From Athene noctua (taxonomy: Eukaryota > Chordata > Aves > Strigiformes > Strigidae), in the NCBI RefSeq assembly GCF_965140245.1, contig NC_134038.1, positions 25,447,658 to 25,511,657 of the forward strand: 64,000 bases of DNA. The letters run 5' to 3'. The notes below the pieces were generated by a model. That model ran no database searches, was not told the DNA's origin, and saw nothing but the letters and a program-made list of their open reading frames with translations. The position numbers and the translations under genes are program-made. Shown here piece after piece: positions 46,101 to 59,408 of this stretch (its first letter is position 1; each line of letters opens with the position of its first letter).

Positions 46101-49100
46101 ACCATGATCACAAAGAGACAGAGCCAAATTAGCTGTGGACCAGAGGCATAACATTAACCATTTTATTTACTGTCATAGACAAGAGTAAGGACATTTGGGG
46201 GAAAGAAGAGAGGGTGGGTATTGTGTTTTAGAATTGTTTGTTAAAGGAATATTTTGATGCAAATGGAGATACCCACATTTAATAGGAAACTTGGCCAGAA
46301 TGAAAAAGCTTTATTCCAAATCCGGAAAAAATGTCTTGAGAAATTTCTAAATTCCCAGTGGAACAAGTGTTTCAGATGCTCATTGTTCTGTAAACATTTG
46401 GTCCATGTTTCATTAAGAAAACTGAGATGTCTTCCTCCTAAGGATTCCTGGTCTGCATCCCCATTTCCAAGGGCTCTCCTGCTGTTCCGCAGGAGTTGGG
46501 GTCAGTTGAGGGAGCCCCATCCAATCCAGGTCAGTCACTGACAGCTTGAGCTTGTTCTCCCAGAGCTTTTTGGACTGCTGATTGCTTGCCACAAGGATCA
46601 CTAAATACTACACAAAGAGTGCAATAGTTTCTGTGGCTCCCTGCTGTCTTGGGTAGATCTTCAGATCTTTTTGCCATTGCAAGTACTATGGCTTCCAGAT
46701 ATTCTGCCATCGTGGCTTCACGCTTTAGAGGCTAGAAAATATGTCTCTACTTTTTGAGAAAGTCAGTGATGCTGAGATATCCTGCAGCTATAGCTCCTGG
46801 ATGATGTAAGGTTTCCAGACAGTTTACCTGGTCTGGAAAGGATCACAGTAAGGTGGAAGTTGGGGGACCCAGAGGCCAGTGGGTGTGGGTGTCCCAAGGT
46901 CCCATAGAAGAAATGCAGGGACAACCTGAGGCAACAGATAACGAAAGACCACACACCACAACAGTCTATACCTGCCATTCTTCTGGCAAACTTCACTGAA
47001 AATGGCACATTTTCAGAGATGAAGTAGCATTTTCCTGACCTCATAATATAGCATAATTTTTTCTGATGTGATTTTAGTAAGTCTCGTAAGTAAGTCTCAT
47101 TATTACATTATCTTCAGTCCCACCATGATGTACGGATTAAATCAGTCTTAACAGTTTTATAAAGCACAGAAAAAACAAACATGACAGAACTTGATTCAAA
47201 GTATTTCCTCCGAAAAACATTTTAGATAAAAAAATAAAGACCTGTAAAAGTAAAAGCTTGAATCTGGTTTCAGCATATATCTGTAAATCCAGAATAAGTA
47301 CACCAAAGACAATGGAGTTATTTAGGTTTTTTTACCACTAATGATTAGCATTTAACAGTATTTCTATTATCTCACCAGATCCCTCCCAAATCTAGGGAGA
47401 CTTTTTAAGGCAGCTACTTTAATATTCTGACAGCAAAAGTTTTTTTATAAATCCACACTCACTTGAATGTTTACAACATTTTTTCTTTTTATGAGCATTC
47501 TGGTAAATACAAGTGTTTGTGGAATGCAGCTGAGTGGCTTAATGAATAGCAATAAAGCCAGTCTTCAGTTTTTATTCAAAGGAATAGTCTTCTTATATTC
47601 TCGTTAAAATATTCTTGAACATTGGTTACTGCGTTCAACAACTTTTGGTGATGACTGAATTAGAAATAGAACTTGTTTATTTTTCAAGCATATAAAAAAT
47701 GCTTTTCAAACATCTATGTGAAAGATCAAAAATTTCAACATTTCAGATGCTTATTAGCAAAATATCAGCAAAAACTCTAGGTACCTTTGCTGAAAATCTG
47801 AAGCTGCAGATTGGTGTATATCCAACTGCTATAGTTACACCTCCCCTTGTATAAGCAAAAGAGAAAATCATGCCCTACCCCACGTAAGTGGTTTAAAGTG
47901 CCAAACTCCATTCTGCAGTGCTGTCATGAGTGATCCCCGTAGGACAAGGGAGCAGGTGCATCGCTGGGTAATGGGTGACAGTGTGTAAGGACCTAGCACT
48001 GTTTGCTGGGGTAGCTGTGATGTTAAACATTCTGTGTGTGTAAATGAAACAGGTCAGCAAAGGCACCCACAGGAGGACTTGCATTTGCAGTGTCTCCTAA
48101 TTAGCAGGCTCTTCTTGTACTGTAATGCCTGCCTGATGTTTGTGGAGGAGGAAGAGCTGTATGGCAAAAGGGGTCCTATACCACAGGTGATATATTTTAA
48201 AGAGACCATTGGTGGTCTTCATATTGGGCCATAGGTCTGCCTGAAGGAGCCCCATCCAGTATCTTCTGTGGGAGTGGAGCGTCCACAGGCACCTGGGGAC
48301 AACTGAAGCTGTTGCTTTGTCTATTTAGAAAGGTAAGGAAAGCAAACTCTGCAGGAGAGAGCTGAGGATATACCCTTACAGACCTGTCCTATAAACACCT
48401 TGGACAGGAGAGGCTCTGCCATGAGCCTACGTGGGTCAGGTATTGCAAGCCGTGGCTGCTTTTCATGACCATCTCCAAATCGCGCAGCAGAGGTTCTTCA
48501 TTGACTGGTATAGTTTGTGAATGGGAAAGGTCTGGTTTAGCCATCTCCATGGGAATCACCCCCTCCTTGCCCTCTGTCCACACACAGAGATGTGTGACTC
48601 ATGTCGCAGCCGTCAGCCTGTTCCAATGTGGTGTCATTCATGATTTGGACTGAGGCTCCTGGGAACTACATTGAGCACTGAAGTGGCCCCAACGATGCCA
48701 TGAAAATCAAAGTACAGATTTGGTGGTAAACAGACATTCCTGAATCCCCGAGGAAGTTGCATCTCCTGCTTACTGGAGCTTGCACAGCCTTTAAGCTGGG
48801 GTCACTGAGCTCCCTGAGACAGAATTGTTTTCTAGAATAAATACTTTTAAATGAAAACTATGAAATAGTCATCACACACAAATGCAATGTGGACTTCTAA
48901 GAATGAGTGTTCACACCAGAAATGAGGCTCTATGAGACTTTCATCCCGAAAATAGAAATAGCTTTTGTATAAAATTAAAATGAATGAAACCAACTTGACT
49001 CCTAAATACCGAGCAGTCACAGTAAGATGCTTGTCCATAGCCTGATGTATTTACTAAAAGCACATTCAAGAGAAACAGGAGCTACTCAGAAGCAATTTAC

Positions 49101-52100
49101 AAACAGGAAAACAGAGGAAATTGGCTGGGTAATTTATTCTCCAGGAAGTGTTTGCATGGTTGTATAAGCAAGGCACCCAGCAGAAAGGCACTATCGTGTT
49201 GTACCTGTTCATGACTTAAACATCAGTGTCTTTCAGCATGTTTCTTGTTCTAGTGTCAGGTGCTAGCTAATGCGACTTAAAAAGTGCAGTTTTAAGTGCC
49301 AACTGAAGATTTAATGTTAAGATTTTTTTTTTTCCTCATGAAAGAAGACTGAAAACCCCTTAAAGCCCAAACAACTACTATTTTGCTTCCTGGCAACTGA
49401 AACTTCATACACACACAGAAATACATATGTAGGGCTGAGTCACTTATAGTAGTAGCATGTGGAATGTTGGGACACCAAGACCAGATACGAAGTTTTCATC
49501 TTCATGTAAGTGTCCAAACCTTATCTCTCTTTATACTCCTGTTTCTCTCTACCATTCAGTGCTTGCTCGCTGAAAAGCTGCTAAGCCCAAGGCTGTTTTG
49601 TTGTTTGCTCTCTTCTTTTGCCAAGCTCTTCTTCTTAACACTATCCCTGTTTATTTAAATGGCAATTAGTCAGAAGGAAGCATCTCTCTTTCCCATCCAG
49701 TAGCAACCCACACTAAACTATGCCTGCAACACTTAAAGACGTGAAGTAGGAGATAAAGCAGAACTGAAAGGTTTTGGGGCAAAGCTAGATTATCCTCCGG
49801 ATTTCCCACCTTTCAGGTGTACTCTTTTCTGCATATTTATCACTCACAACAGGAAGAGAGATTGACTGAAACTGTGATCTGGGGTGGTCATGTCCCTGTT
49901 TAGAGCCAGGTCTCTGGGTTTTCCTCTCTCCAGGACAAACACAGGCACAAAGTATATAGTGAGCAGAAACTCATCTAGTGAGCAGAAACCCCAGCTGGAT
50001 TTGATCCTTTGACTTTATGCTTTTAATAACAATATATTTACCAGTAACCAATGACTCTGTCCTGGTTGCCCAAGAAGTGGAGACTTGCTCCAGCTGAAGG
50101 AGAAGGGTCAAGGAAGGGAATAGAAATAATTTCATCCAGTGAGATGCTTTCTGCTCCAGCTACTCAACCAGACTCTTGTTACATGTTAGCCTTAAAACGT
50201 AACTAGAAGTAATTGTTCAGCACTGCAGAAGAATGTCTGTGTACTCCACCATTAATGATTAGCTTAATTTTGCATGAATTAGTTGACTTCCTGCAATTAC
50301 TTCTGCTCTTCCCCACCAGGCAACTGTGGTGTTCTGCTTTCCAAAGGCAGTGAGTCGACAGCTTGCTGACCCTGAATGCCTGTGAGCTACAAGGTGCTCA
50401 TTCCATTTTCTGCACCAGTCACTAGGTTGAGACACCCAAATTCCAGCAGACACAGGATGGTTTATGGTTTGCTGTCTGCACAAGATGCTTAGCAGGAGGG
50501 AAAAAGCAAAGGGAGAGTGTGGAAGAGAGGAATGTGTTCACCTTGCCAAACTGACAGTCACCCCTTTATGATGAGTCTGTGTGGTTGTAGTCAGAAAATT
50601 GACCCTGTTAAGAAAAACAACTTGGTGCTTTGTATTTATTCCCCTTCCATATTCTCTACCTCCAGGGTAGACCAGTCAAAGTGCTTTGCTAAAAGCCAAT
50701 TCATCCCTGTATCTGGAAAATTAAATAAAGCACTCTTTGCTTTGCACTTCATTGATAAAATCGAAGCATCTACAGCTGGAGCTTGCCTGATGTTTTTGTT
50801 GATACGCGAGGCAGAGCTGAACACAGTGTGCTGTGCTGCAGCCATTCTGCCTCTGCTGGCTTGACTCCTGTGAGTGCTTTTTATTTCCATTTAAGCAGAG
50901 TGCTGTGACTCAGACGGCAGGCAGGAAAAATGTGAAAGCAGCAAGGTACCGTGTCCATAGCCGTGGCTGTGTTTTGTGTTTCTGTCCAGCATGCTGCAGC
51001 TTTGCAGTTTAATCTGCAACCGTCAGGACTGACTATTGTAGAGCAAGCATTTTGCACTCGAGCACGGCTGAAACTTCAGTCTGACATTGCAAAATAAGGA
51101 ACATGAGCACTCTGGAATAATGGTTTGGACTTATCAAGGCCCACCGGTCCCAGCTCTGGCATGGTCAGCGGTGCCAGTTCACACCTCAGAGCTGCGAGGC
51201 AAGGGACAGAAATACCCCAAAAGCACACACAGTCTTGCTACTTCCACAGAAAATGCCATGTCAGGAGAATATACCCAAAGCTGATACATGGAAAGTGAGT
51301 GCTAGACCAGGAAAGGAAAGGTGCCTGCAGGAATACTGGGAACCTGCCGAAGGGAGACTACCAGGGATTGACGTGTTCATGGAAGAAAATCAAAAAGGTG
51401 AATCACTGCGCAGGGAGGAGCCATGACAGAAAACTGTGATCCTCTCTAAGGTGCAGAACTGCACTTTTGACTCTGGACCTGGTCCCAAGGAAAGGGGAAA
51501 GGAGGATCATTCATGTGTCCATTTCTTCAAGGGAGGAGTTTTCTGGGACATTTTCCTACAGCATATTAACACACTGAACATGGGGTTCCAGATGCTCATG
51601 ATTATGCACCTCATCAGACTCAGCAGCTCTTTGGTAATATAGCTTTCTGTCTCCGGCTTCCACCATTTATGGATTAAAGTGATGGCATCCCATACTCCAT
51701 GTGCTGAAGAGCACAGCCATCATAGACACACCTGGCAAGGGACTTTGGAAACAGAGCAGTGCTACTCCTTATGGTCTTTGCACTCCTAAGGTGAGCTCCT
51801 GAAGAGCCATGGCAGCTGTCTGACAGAGCAGGAGCCTGCAGAGAGAGTATATATTTGCAGTTAAGTTGCTTGTGCTGGCACAGGTTACTTGATCCTCCAC
51901 ACTGCTGTTCATGTTATCAGTTCTGCATCCTTTTCTGCACCGTTTGTACTGAAGTGAGCTTTCTGTTGTGGGAAGAATCAGGAGAGTCCACAGGGGCTGC
52001 AAATCCCAGAGAGAAAAAAAAAAAAAGCCACCCCGAAACACATCCTGCCCTTTCCAGGCTCTTCAGACCACCTTCAGAAAGGCCTCAGTAGGTGCTTGCC

Positions 52101-55100
52101 TGCCTCTGTCATCTGAGACACCTGGGACTGATCCACATGCACCAGCTTTTAGTGGCCCTCGCTGACTGCTGCTGTGAACACACAGATAGCTTTGCAAGCT
52201 GAATACAATAAAATAACATGGTAAAGCCAGATTTTTGGTGGCTCTGACTGAGAAGCTGAAAGGAGGAAGGCTCAAAAAGATAGGTGGAAAGGGAAGAGGA
52301 ATGCACTTCTACTTATTCAGGCCTATCTACAAGCATAACTTCACAGAACCCTAATGCTGCACCAACCAAACCTTGAATGGACATGAAGCACACTGAAGCA
52401 TGAAACTATGAAGAAAATGCAGTTTTGGCTCTCCAGAGCAGTATAGCCGTATATTAAGCACTGAACCTGAAATAATAGACTCTGTCCCTCAGATCTGGTA
52501 TAGTGCTGGGGTCCCTGCAATTTGGAGTGTCATGGTCTGTCGCCAGGCAAAGGCAAGCACTGAGATCCATAGGCCCAGATTCAAGAGCTTCACTTGATGA
52601 CTTAACTGATTTTAGAGTCAGTCTGGAGGCTGCTTCTGCAGCTAGACAATGACATTCAACCCTGAGGTGTGCAGGACCTCTCGCTGCTCTGCTCTTGGCA
52701 GAGACAGCCCAAGGATCTCAGATCCTAAGTGAGATCCACCAGCAGAACAGGTAGTAGTGAAAGTGCAGGGGAGTTTTAGGAGTCATTAGAGCAGTTTCTG
52801 TGAAGTGAGTGTGCTCAAAAACTTTGTTAATGCGGGTCCTTTTGTAGTATTTCTACAAGTAAGTCATCTTCTGCTGTCACTGGGGAAAAATCCTTCTGTT
52901 GTTAAAATAAATGTCTACACAAACAAAAGGACTATTAATGAAAACTCCATGATAATAGTGAAAACTCCCAGGTTAAGTTATCAAGAAAACTTACTGAGTT
53001 AGCAAAAAATGCACTCTGTTGGAGGCTGTGCTGTTGTTGACACTGGAGACTCATCCCTTGTGCTTACCCCCACTGATACCTCCTGTCCTGGCCCCTTTGG
53101 CAGAGACACAGGTCAGAGAGGCTGAGGAGAACCTTTCACCTGCCCCAGCCTTGTGCTAGCATTGCCAGGCCCTGACCCCAGAATTTGCCAATGTCCAGCC
53201 AGCCAGTGACACCTCAAAGCACTCTAAGAGAAATGTATGCTGCTCCTCTGCTTCTTGCCTTCTCTCCACCAGCAAATGCTCTCAAGATTTATGAGCTGAC
53301 AACTGAAAAAAATGTTGCTGTAAATAACTCTGAAGCTCAACATACCTTTGAGTGTGCAGTATTTCCTACATATGCATGTATAACTGTACTATTACATTTG
53401 CATTTTGGTATGTACATGGAAGAAATGGATTTCAAAGGTCCATCTAAGAATATACACCAAATACGAAATCTCTCAAAAAAATCTTCACGCAGAAATATTT
53501 ACATACTTACATTAGCAGGAAAGAGGCTCAGTACAATATGATTTATCTGACTTTGTTCAAAAATTCAAAATATTGAGCATACAGAGAAAGTAGCAGTCCA
53601 TTTATAGAATTAAAACATGAGAAAGGAACACACTGAATGCTTGAAGACATTGAACAAATTTTGGAAAATTAAATCCTATTAACAGAAATATTGTGTTCAC
53701 TAGAGATAATTATGCAATTACTGAGCTCTCACAATTACAATTATTTTAAAGATATATAATACACATAGCAAATAGAAATCCATCTTTAATTCAGTTATAC
53801 TGGATGTATGGTTCAGAAAAGATATCAGATCCTTACATACGTTACTATAGCTGGCCTTAAAAATATAGAACTATAGGAATATAGAACTTAGGCCGTCCTC
53901 AACACTGCAGAGCTTTGCAACACTGTTTTTCATTTGAGGCCATTCATCTGGTTGTAATGCAGTTCAAAATCTGACTCTTTTCATTATGAACCACTGCCTA
54001 TTTCTGACAATCCCATAAACATCAAATCCTACTTAAAGCAGCTCTTCAATTTATTGGTTCCCCTGTGCATCTTCACAGTCACACTCGTGAAAAATTGCAC
54101 AGAGAAAATATCTACTTCCATCTTTCCTTCTTAATTTTTCTTTGCTGTGGCATCAGAACAAGGGAATGTGATAGGTATAAAGGAGAGCTTTGGGTTAAAA
54201 AACTCAGTTACTGTCTATTTAACACAACCCATTTGTAGTGCAGTTAGCCTCCTTTAAGACACTAAGCTCCGTAAATTGAAAGAAATATACAAATACCCTG
54301 TAGTCACATGCATATATAAAATAATATCCATGCCTATCTTAATTCCTTGGGTTTTGTGACTTCATACATGCCAACGGCAGTTGATGCCGCATTACATTAT
54401 TGAGGAAACGATGTGGGTCTCTGCACCAAGTTGCATCTCTGTGAGCAGAACTGCCAGGACCCTGTTGTACTGGGACAGTGTCTGGCAGCGCTGTGATGCC
54501 TAATCCCACCCCGCAAGATTGCCACGATTGCTCACAGGCAGCAGGGCTGTGTACTAGCACTCCACAGCCAGGACCTCCCCACAAGCCAGGCAGCTCCATC
54601 CCTCACAGCACTGTCACCAAAGCGCTTGCAGAGAAAGGGTCTCTCTTGATGAGGCTGTTGAGTGCAGGTAACAGAGGCATGTGACGGATTAGCCCCGGCT
54701 GTAGAAATCAGACCCTGTTCTCTGCGTGTGCATCCCTCTGTGCCATATACATTGCCTCAGTCCTGATGTCAGCAGAAGTAACATGAGCACAGTAATGTAC
54801 CCTGGAGTCTGGAGGAACAGAGAGATGCAGGACACAGATATTAAACACCTACTTTCCTCTTTGTAGAAGAGTAAAGAACAGAGTGGAGTGACAGCTCTTA
54901 GATAAGTGGGTCTCCTTGCTGAATTCATCACCAGGAGAGGTGTCAGATACCACAGTGCAAAGGACCCTCGGAAGGAAATAGCTGGCAGAGAGCAGCATGA
55001 AGGACAAGCCATTTGCTTCAGGACTTACTGGGCAAAATTTTGTGTGAAAAGGAGAAGCATGAGGGGAGCTTGCTAATAGTATCTAGATACAAAAAGTTGA

Positions 55101-58100
55101 TTTGAAGAGTGAGAGAATTAATGGGGGTGGAAAGAGACAATGTGACTGAGTTATCACAGAGATGACTTAGGAAAATCAGCATTGCAGTAAGCCAGTTGTG
55201 AAATCTCCATCCCTGGCCTTCCTTACAAAGGGTTTAAAAAATAATACAGATAAAAGTGATTCTGCTTTGGGAAGAAATCAACTTCATTACCTCCAAGGGT
55301 CCTTCCCAGGCCTATGCTTTTCTGCTCATTTACTCTTTTAATTACTTGGGAGTTTTGCTCTAACTCTTACTTGCTAAGTAAGGCTGAACATTGTGCAGCT
55401 GAACTCTGGTGGAAGGGGGCTGTTTTAAATAGCTGGGTCTGCAAAGGTCCTTGGAGCTTCATGGCTAGTTGTGGAAGTGAGTCTTAATGGCTGTTCATTG
55501 AAACAATTAGTGACAAAATGCTGTTAGTTATCTTTTTCATAACTAATAAGTTTGCTTTTATTTGATCCTCCAGAGCCTGATGTTTCATCTAAAAAATATA
55601 TATCCAAAGCATGGAGCTACCACTATTTCTTATCTTCATTGAGAAAACAGAATGTTCTCCATTCATCCTCTTCTGCAACTGTTAACAAGCATCAGAAATA
55701 ATTAAGCTATTTTACCCAGCAGCAAAACATTAAATATTCTTTGAAAAATATGCTTAATTGAAAAGAACATTTTCATTTCCCCCCTTTTATGCCAAAGCCT
55801 CGTTTTCTCTGCTTCATGATGTAACATTCTTACACTTCTGTAGTATGTTTTCTGTAAGTTTTGCTGGCTGTCTCAGTTTTGGAAGGCTTCGGTCTTCCAA
55901 GTAGCATCATAAGGAAAAAAATGGGTTCAGTAGAAAATATATATAAAATATGCTTTTAATTCTGGTATGCCTGGAAAACTAAGAGCATAACATAAGTGGA
56001 TTAGGTGACTCAAGCTGCTTGCAGGGGTGTTCTACCCCGAGGGTTATAGATGAATTCCTGAAAAAAAATCTGCAATATATTAGGCTCTTTCTTGACAGCA
56101 GCATGGCTGAGGATCAGGAAGAGTCTCTCATCTTCACTCCCTGACAGCTCATTTCTCCCCCCTATTCTCTGAACATGCTCTGTTATTCTGCTTTTTCTAA
56201 TAGCGGTCAGAAATGAAGTGAGCCTTATAAAATATATATTGCAGTTGCCACTCAAAATAGACATCAGGAAAATTAAGTAAACAGCATGATAATAATTGTT
56301 TTCATCTAGTCAATAGAGAAGCTCAATATACCTTAATGGCAATTACTAACCAGGAATGGTCATGGGGGCGAGTTAGGCTTACAAGTCACTCTCTTTTCCA
56401 TGTTATTTATTAGGATGGAGAGAGCAACAGGCATGAATGACACAGAACGATGAGCACAAAGCCAGCCTTATGATCGAAAAGCCTCAAGCAAAAATAAAAT
56501 CTTATCTCCTACTGCAGGAGGAAGAAATCCTACTGTAGCAACAAATCCAAAGGAACAGGACCAGGCTCTTAGTTACATCCTTTGATTCAGCCATAAGATG
56601 AGAGCAAGCAGCCTGTGCAGAGGGAGAAGACCAAAAGTTGAATCAGACGGGCTTTTTGGTTTTATCTAGTACAGGCACAGCCTCTTCTTCTACAAATACC
56701 CTCCTGCCCAGGTGATTCCAGTTCTGTACTGAGGGTCTTCGAAGCCTTGTCTGCTTTGCAGTGCATGACCTGAAACCATTGCTCCCACCATTATTATGAT
56801 TTACTATTTGTACTCCTCCATGGACCCTGCAATTACAGTTGGCTGTCCTAAGTTTTCCAAAAACAGTGATGTTTTGTGTTGTTTTTTCTAAAATAATAGT
56901 TTCCAGAGGCCATTCCCCACCACACAATAAGCATTTGAAAGCAGCATTGTGTTTGGAGGCAACCTAATTCCCCTGTGGCTCTTTCCAAGCCCCAGCACTG
57001 CTGTGTTACTGAAGATGCTTTCTCCCTCCTCCCAACCTTGAAATGCCAAATATATCCTGACTACAGATGTTGCAGATGATATAATGACATTGGATTGTAA
57101 TTCAGATGATGATTTTACTGCCAAGTAAAATCTTAGCAGTGACTACAAACCTAGCAATGTTCTCCAGTGAGAAAACAATATTTACAGTAGGATTTCAGCC
57201 ACAGCAGCACTATGGTGCATTCAAGCATCTGCTTACAAAAAGTTCAAAGAGGCTGAATTGGCTACTGCGGAAAGTGACCAATATAACACTTTATTATGAC
57301 ATACCTCCGTACATAGTACCCCCAAATATTTTCTCCACTCAAATATTAGGATAAATTTTACAGATATAAACACAGAAATAGCTTTTTTACCTTTGAAGTT
57401 GTGACACAAACTTTCATGGTAGAAAGAAACACCGAGGGGAAACCCACTGTTGTGTGACCATCTTTGACGTAGCCAGGGGTGTGCTCTGCATTGTGCTGAG
57501 CAACCAAGACCTAAACTGAGATGGAGGCTTTATCACTGACCTAACTTTTAACTTCCAGACACATGCTGATATGTATCACAGCCTTCATGTTTTTTAAACA
57601 GAGCTATTCTTGTATGTTTAATATGGAAGCTGCTATTTGCTGTGGAGTTTCCAAAATTTATGTGCCTGCAGGATATTTAAAAGTATTTCCAAGTCAGCCT
57701 ATCATGGCAGGTTTTTCTTCTGTCAAGAGTGTTTATGTAATAAAAACAAAGATCTCAACAAATGCCTCCCTTGTAACTTTGCCTGTATACAGAGCATGAG
57801 GTCTGTATAAAGCAGGTGTCAGTTATATTGCGTGTTTCCCTGCACTGCTAAACCTCTAGTCTGCTCTCTAAATTACTAGCTCCATAGGCAAACATAGCAG
57901 GTTTGCAGAAATATACACTGCAACTGACAGCGTTCAGATTTAATCTATCAAAAAATAAGGTTGCAAAACTACAGGGTAATATATCTCTTTAATATTATCC
58001 ACTTCAGGACTACTGCAACATTAGGATAGGTGGACCCTACTAAGAGAAAGGGATGCCTTTTGGCAGGATGGGTTTTATGGTGATTTTATTTTGTTTTTTC

Positions 58101-58784
58101 ATGAAGCACCTGAGGCACAGAAGCCACAAGGAAGAAAATATTTAACGCTCCCAACAGCACTGTGCAACACTGTGTACAGCCGTGGTTTGATGGACAGGAG
58201 GTTTGGCAGCAGAAGAGGATGGAGCAGCTGCTGAGCCCTGTCCCTGTTGCTCCCAGGCAGAACTAGTCCTACAGTACCCAACTCTACCACTGCCTGACAC
58301 AAGCCAGGAGACAAAGTACACATTTTAGTGCAGGTGCACTCCCTGCTTTGAGGTGACCCAGTAGCAATCCCTCAATCAGAAGTTGTGAGTGGATGGCACA
58401 CAGCAGCACCCCGCAGAAGTGCATCGCAAGCCATGTGAGGGTGCTGGTGGCATGACCAGCCCCATCACCTGGCTTGACCCAGCAATGCCCAGTGACACCC
58501 CTTCCCTGCATGGATGGTGAAGTCAATGTTGCGTCTCTTTCCCAGTCACAAAAGGAGGCACTGGGTGCCCCTGTTCCCCACCCTGCTCTGTGAGAGATGA
58601 AAAACCAGGCCTGCGAGAAGCACAGACTGAGAAAAACAGCCTGAGGAAGAGATAAATTTGAGACCCTCCAAACTAAGGAATGCCTCAAACACTTGCAAGA
58701 CAAAACTATAGTCACAGGGTGGATGGTGTGGAGGTCAAAGCTGATAAGGCTGCCCAAATAACACAGGGTGCAGCTGGAGCAGGG
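43127..58784. other. Long unique region, nothing firmly identified
   Basis: Besides the purine-rich tract listed separately and scattered poly(T)/poly(A) runs (for example 43969-43995 and 52014-52025), I recognise no gene, RNA or repeat. The longest frames are at 50517-50864 (+, 115 codons), 53185-53541 (+, 118), 54689-55012 (-, 107) and 58284-58757 (-, 157). None has a recognisable domain or supporting splice context. Confidence 0.4.
43305..43600. repeat. Purine-rich, T-poor tract
   Basis: About 300 bases where the + strand is mostly A and G in irregular GAAA/AGAA/GGAA runs. There is no clean repeat unit. Confidence 0.5.
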
Positions 58785-58789
58785 GGCCC
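58785..58789 (+). repeat. Candidate LTR target duplication, left
   Basis: GGCCC directly precedes the TGTGG start of the LTR and is repeated directly after its CA end at 59404. Five-base duplications are typical of several ERV classes, but a 5-mer match in GC-rich DNA can be chance. Confidence 0.5.
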
Positions 58790-59237
58790 TGTGGAGACAG
58801 GACAGCTCTGCTCTGGTGCATCTGGCTAAATTTCAAGGGCCATCTGTCCAATGAATGACCTTTGCTTCATTATCCATGAAATGCATATTAAAGTTAACAC
58901 ACCTCAATATGTTGATGAAGACTAACATGATCATGCTAATTACCTCATCCCATGAAACGCCTTACCCCTCCTCATACATGGGATATGTAGATATGTGGGT
59001 TGACCTAGGGAATGGACCCAAGGAAAGTGTTCATAAATCGAGATGGAGGGAAAGAGGTGGGGGGGCCCAGAGAGTGCAGTGAAGTGAAGAAGACGAATGT
59101 CTCCTGGAACACTCGCTGGCGGGATCAACGCAGGAACCCAGACCTTATTCCCTCTGTCTTCCTCCTCTCCTTTTTCCCCTTTTTCCTTCACTACCATTAA
59201 GAAATGCAAGGCATACTGTATTGCTTGCCACAACTCA

Positions 59238-59246
59238 TTATATACT
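59238..59246 (+). promoter_or_regulatory. TATA-like box in LTR
   Basis: The TTATATAC motif lies about 50 bases upstream of the AATAAA signal, which fits the compact U3-R layout of LTRs that have a short R region. The assignment rests on position and motif only. Confidence 0.4.
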
Positions 59247-59288
59247 TAGCCAATTATTGTGTGTTCAATTATTACATTGTGGGTAGTT

Positions 59289-59294
59289 AATAAA
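59289..59294 (+). terminator. AATAAA polyadenylation signal of LTR
   Basis: A canonical hexamer inside the LTR, followed downstream by TG-rich text (CTTTGTTGGGG) that could serve as the cleavage-factor element. Confidence 0.5.
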
Positions 59295-59403
59295 TATTTG
59301 GACTTAGAGACTTGTCTCACCGTTATCTGCTTTGTTGGGGATTTGCTAATCTGAGTGACCTGTCTCCCTCATCTGAGCAGGATGTGAATGCTCCCAAGCT
59401 CCA

Positions 59404-59408
59404 GGCCC
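59404..59408 (+). repeat. Candidate LTR target duplication, right
   Basis: GGCCC immediately after the CA end of the LTR, matching 58785-58789. Confidence 0.5.

Larger units (their letters stand above)
58790..59403 (+). mobile_element. Solitary retroviral LTR, apparently full length
   Basis: A segment of about 614 bases with TG...CA ends, starting TGTGGAGACAGG and ending AAGCTCCA, flanked by GGCCC on both sides. It contains a TATA-like CATTATATACTTAG near 59236, an AATAAA poly(A) signal at 59289-59294, and a short U5. The text around the poly(A) signal and the GGCGGGATCAACGCAG block are ones I associate with an avian ERVL-type LTR. There is no retroviral coding sequence on either side, hence solitary. 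An alternative start is the TGTCC at 58845. Being + oriented with promoter and poly(A) elements intact, it could in principle drive or end transcripts, but nothing here shows that it does. Confidence 0.65.

Noticed and set aside
53185..53541. 118-codon + strand open frame
   Set aside because: It starts in GC-rich text and runs into AT-rich low-complexity text with no protein-like conservation pattern visible. Kept as chance.
58284..58757. 157-codon - strand open frame
   Set aside because: Composition and lack of any motif fit a chance frame in a GC-richer patch. No splice context, and no family recognised.
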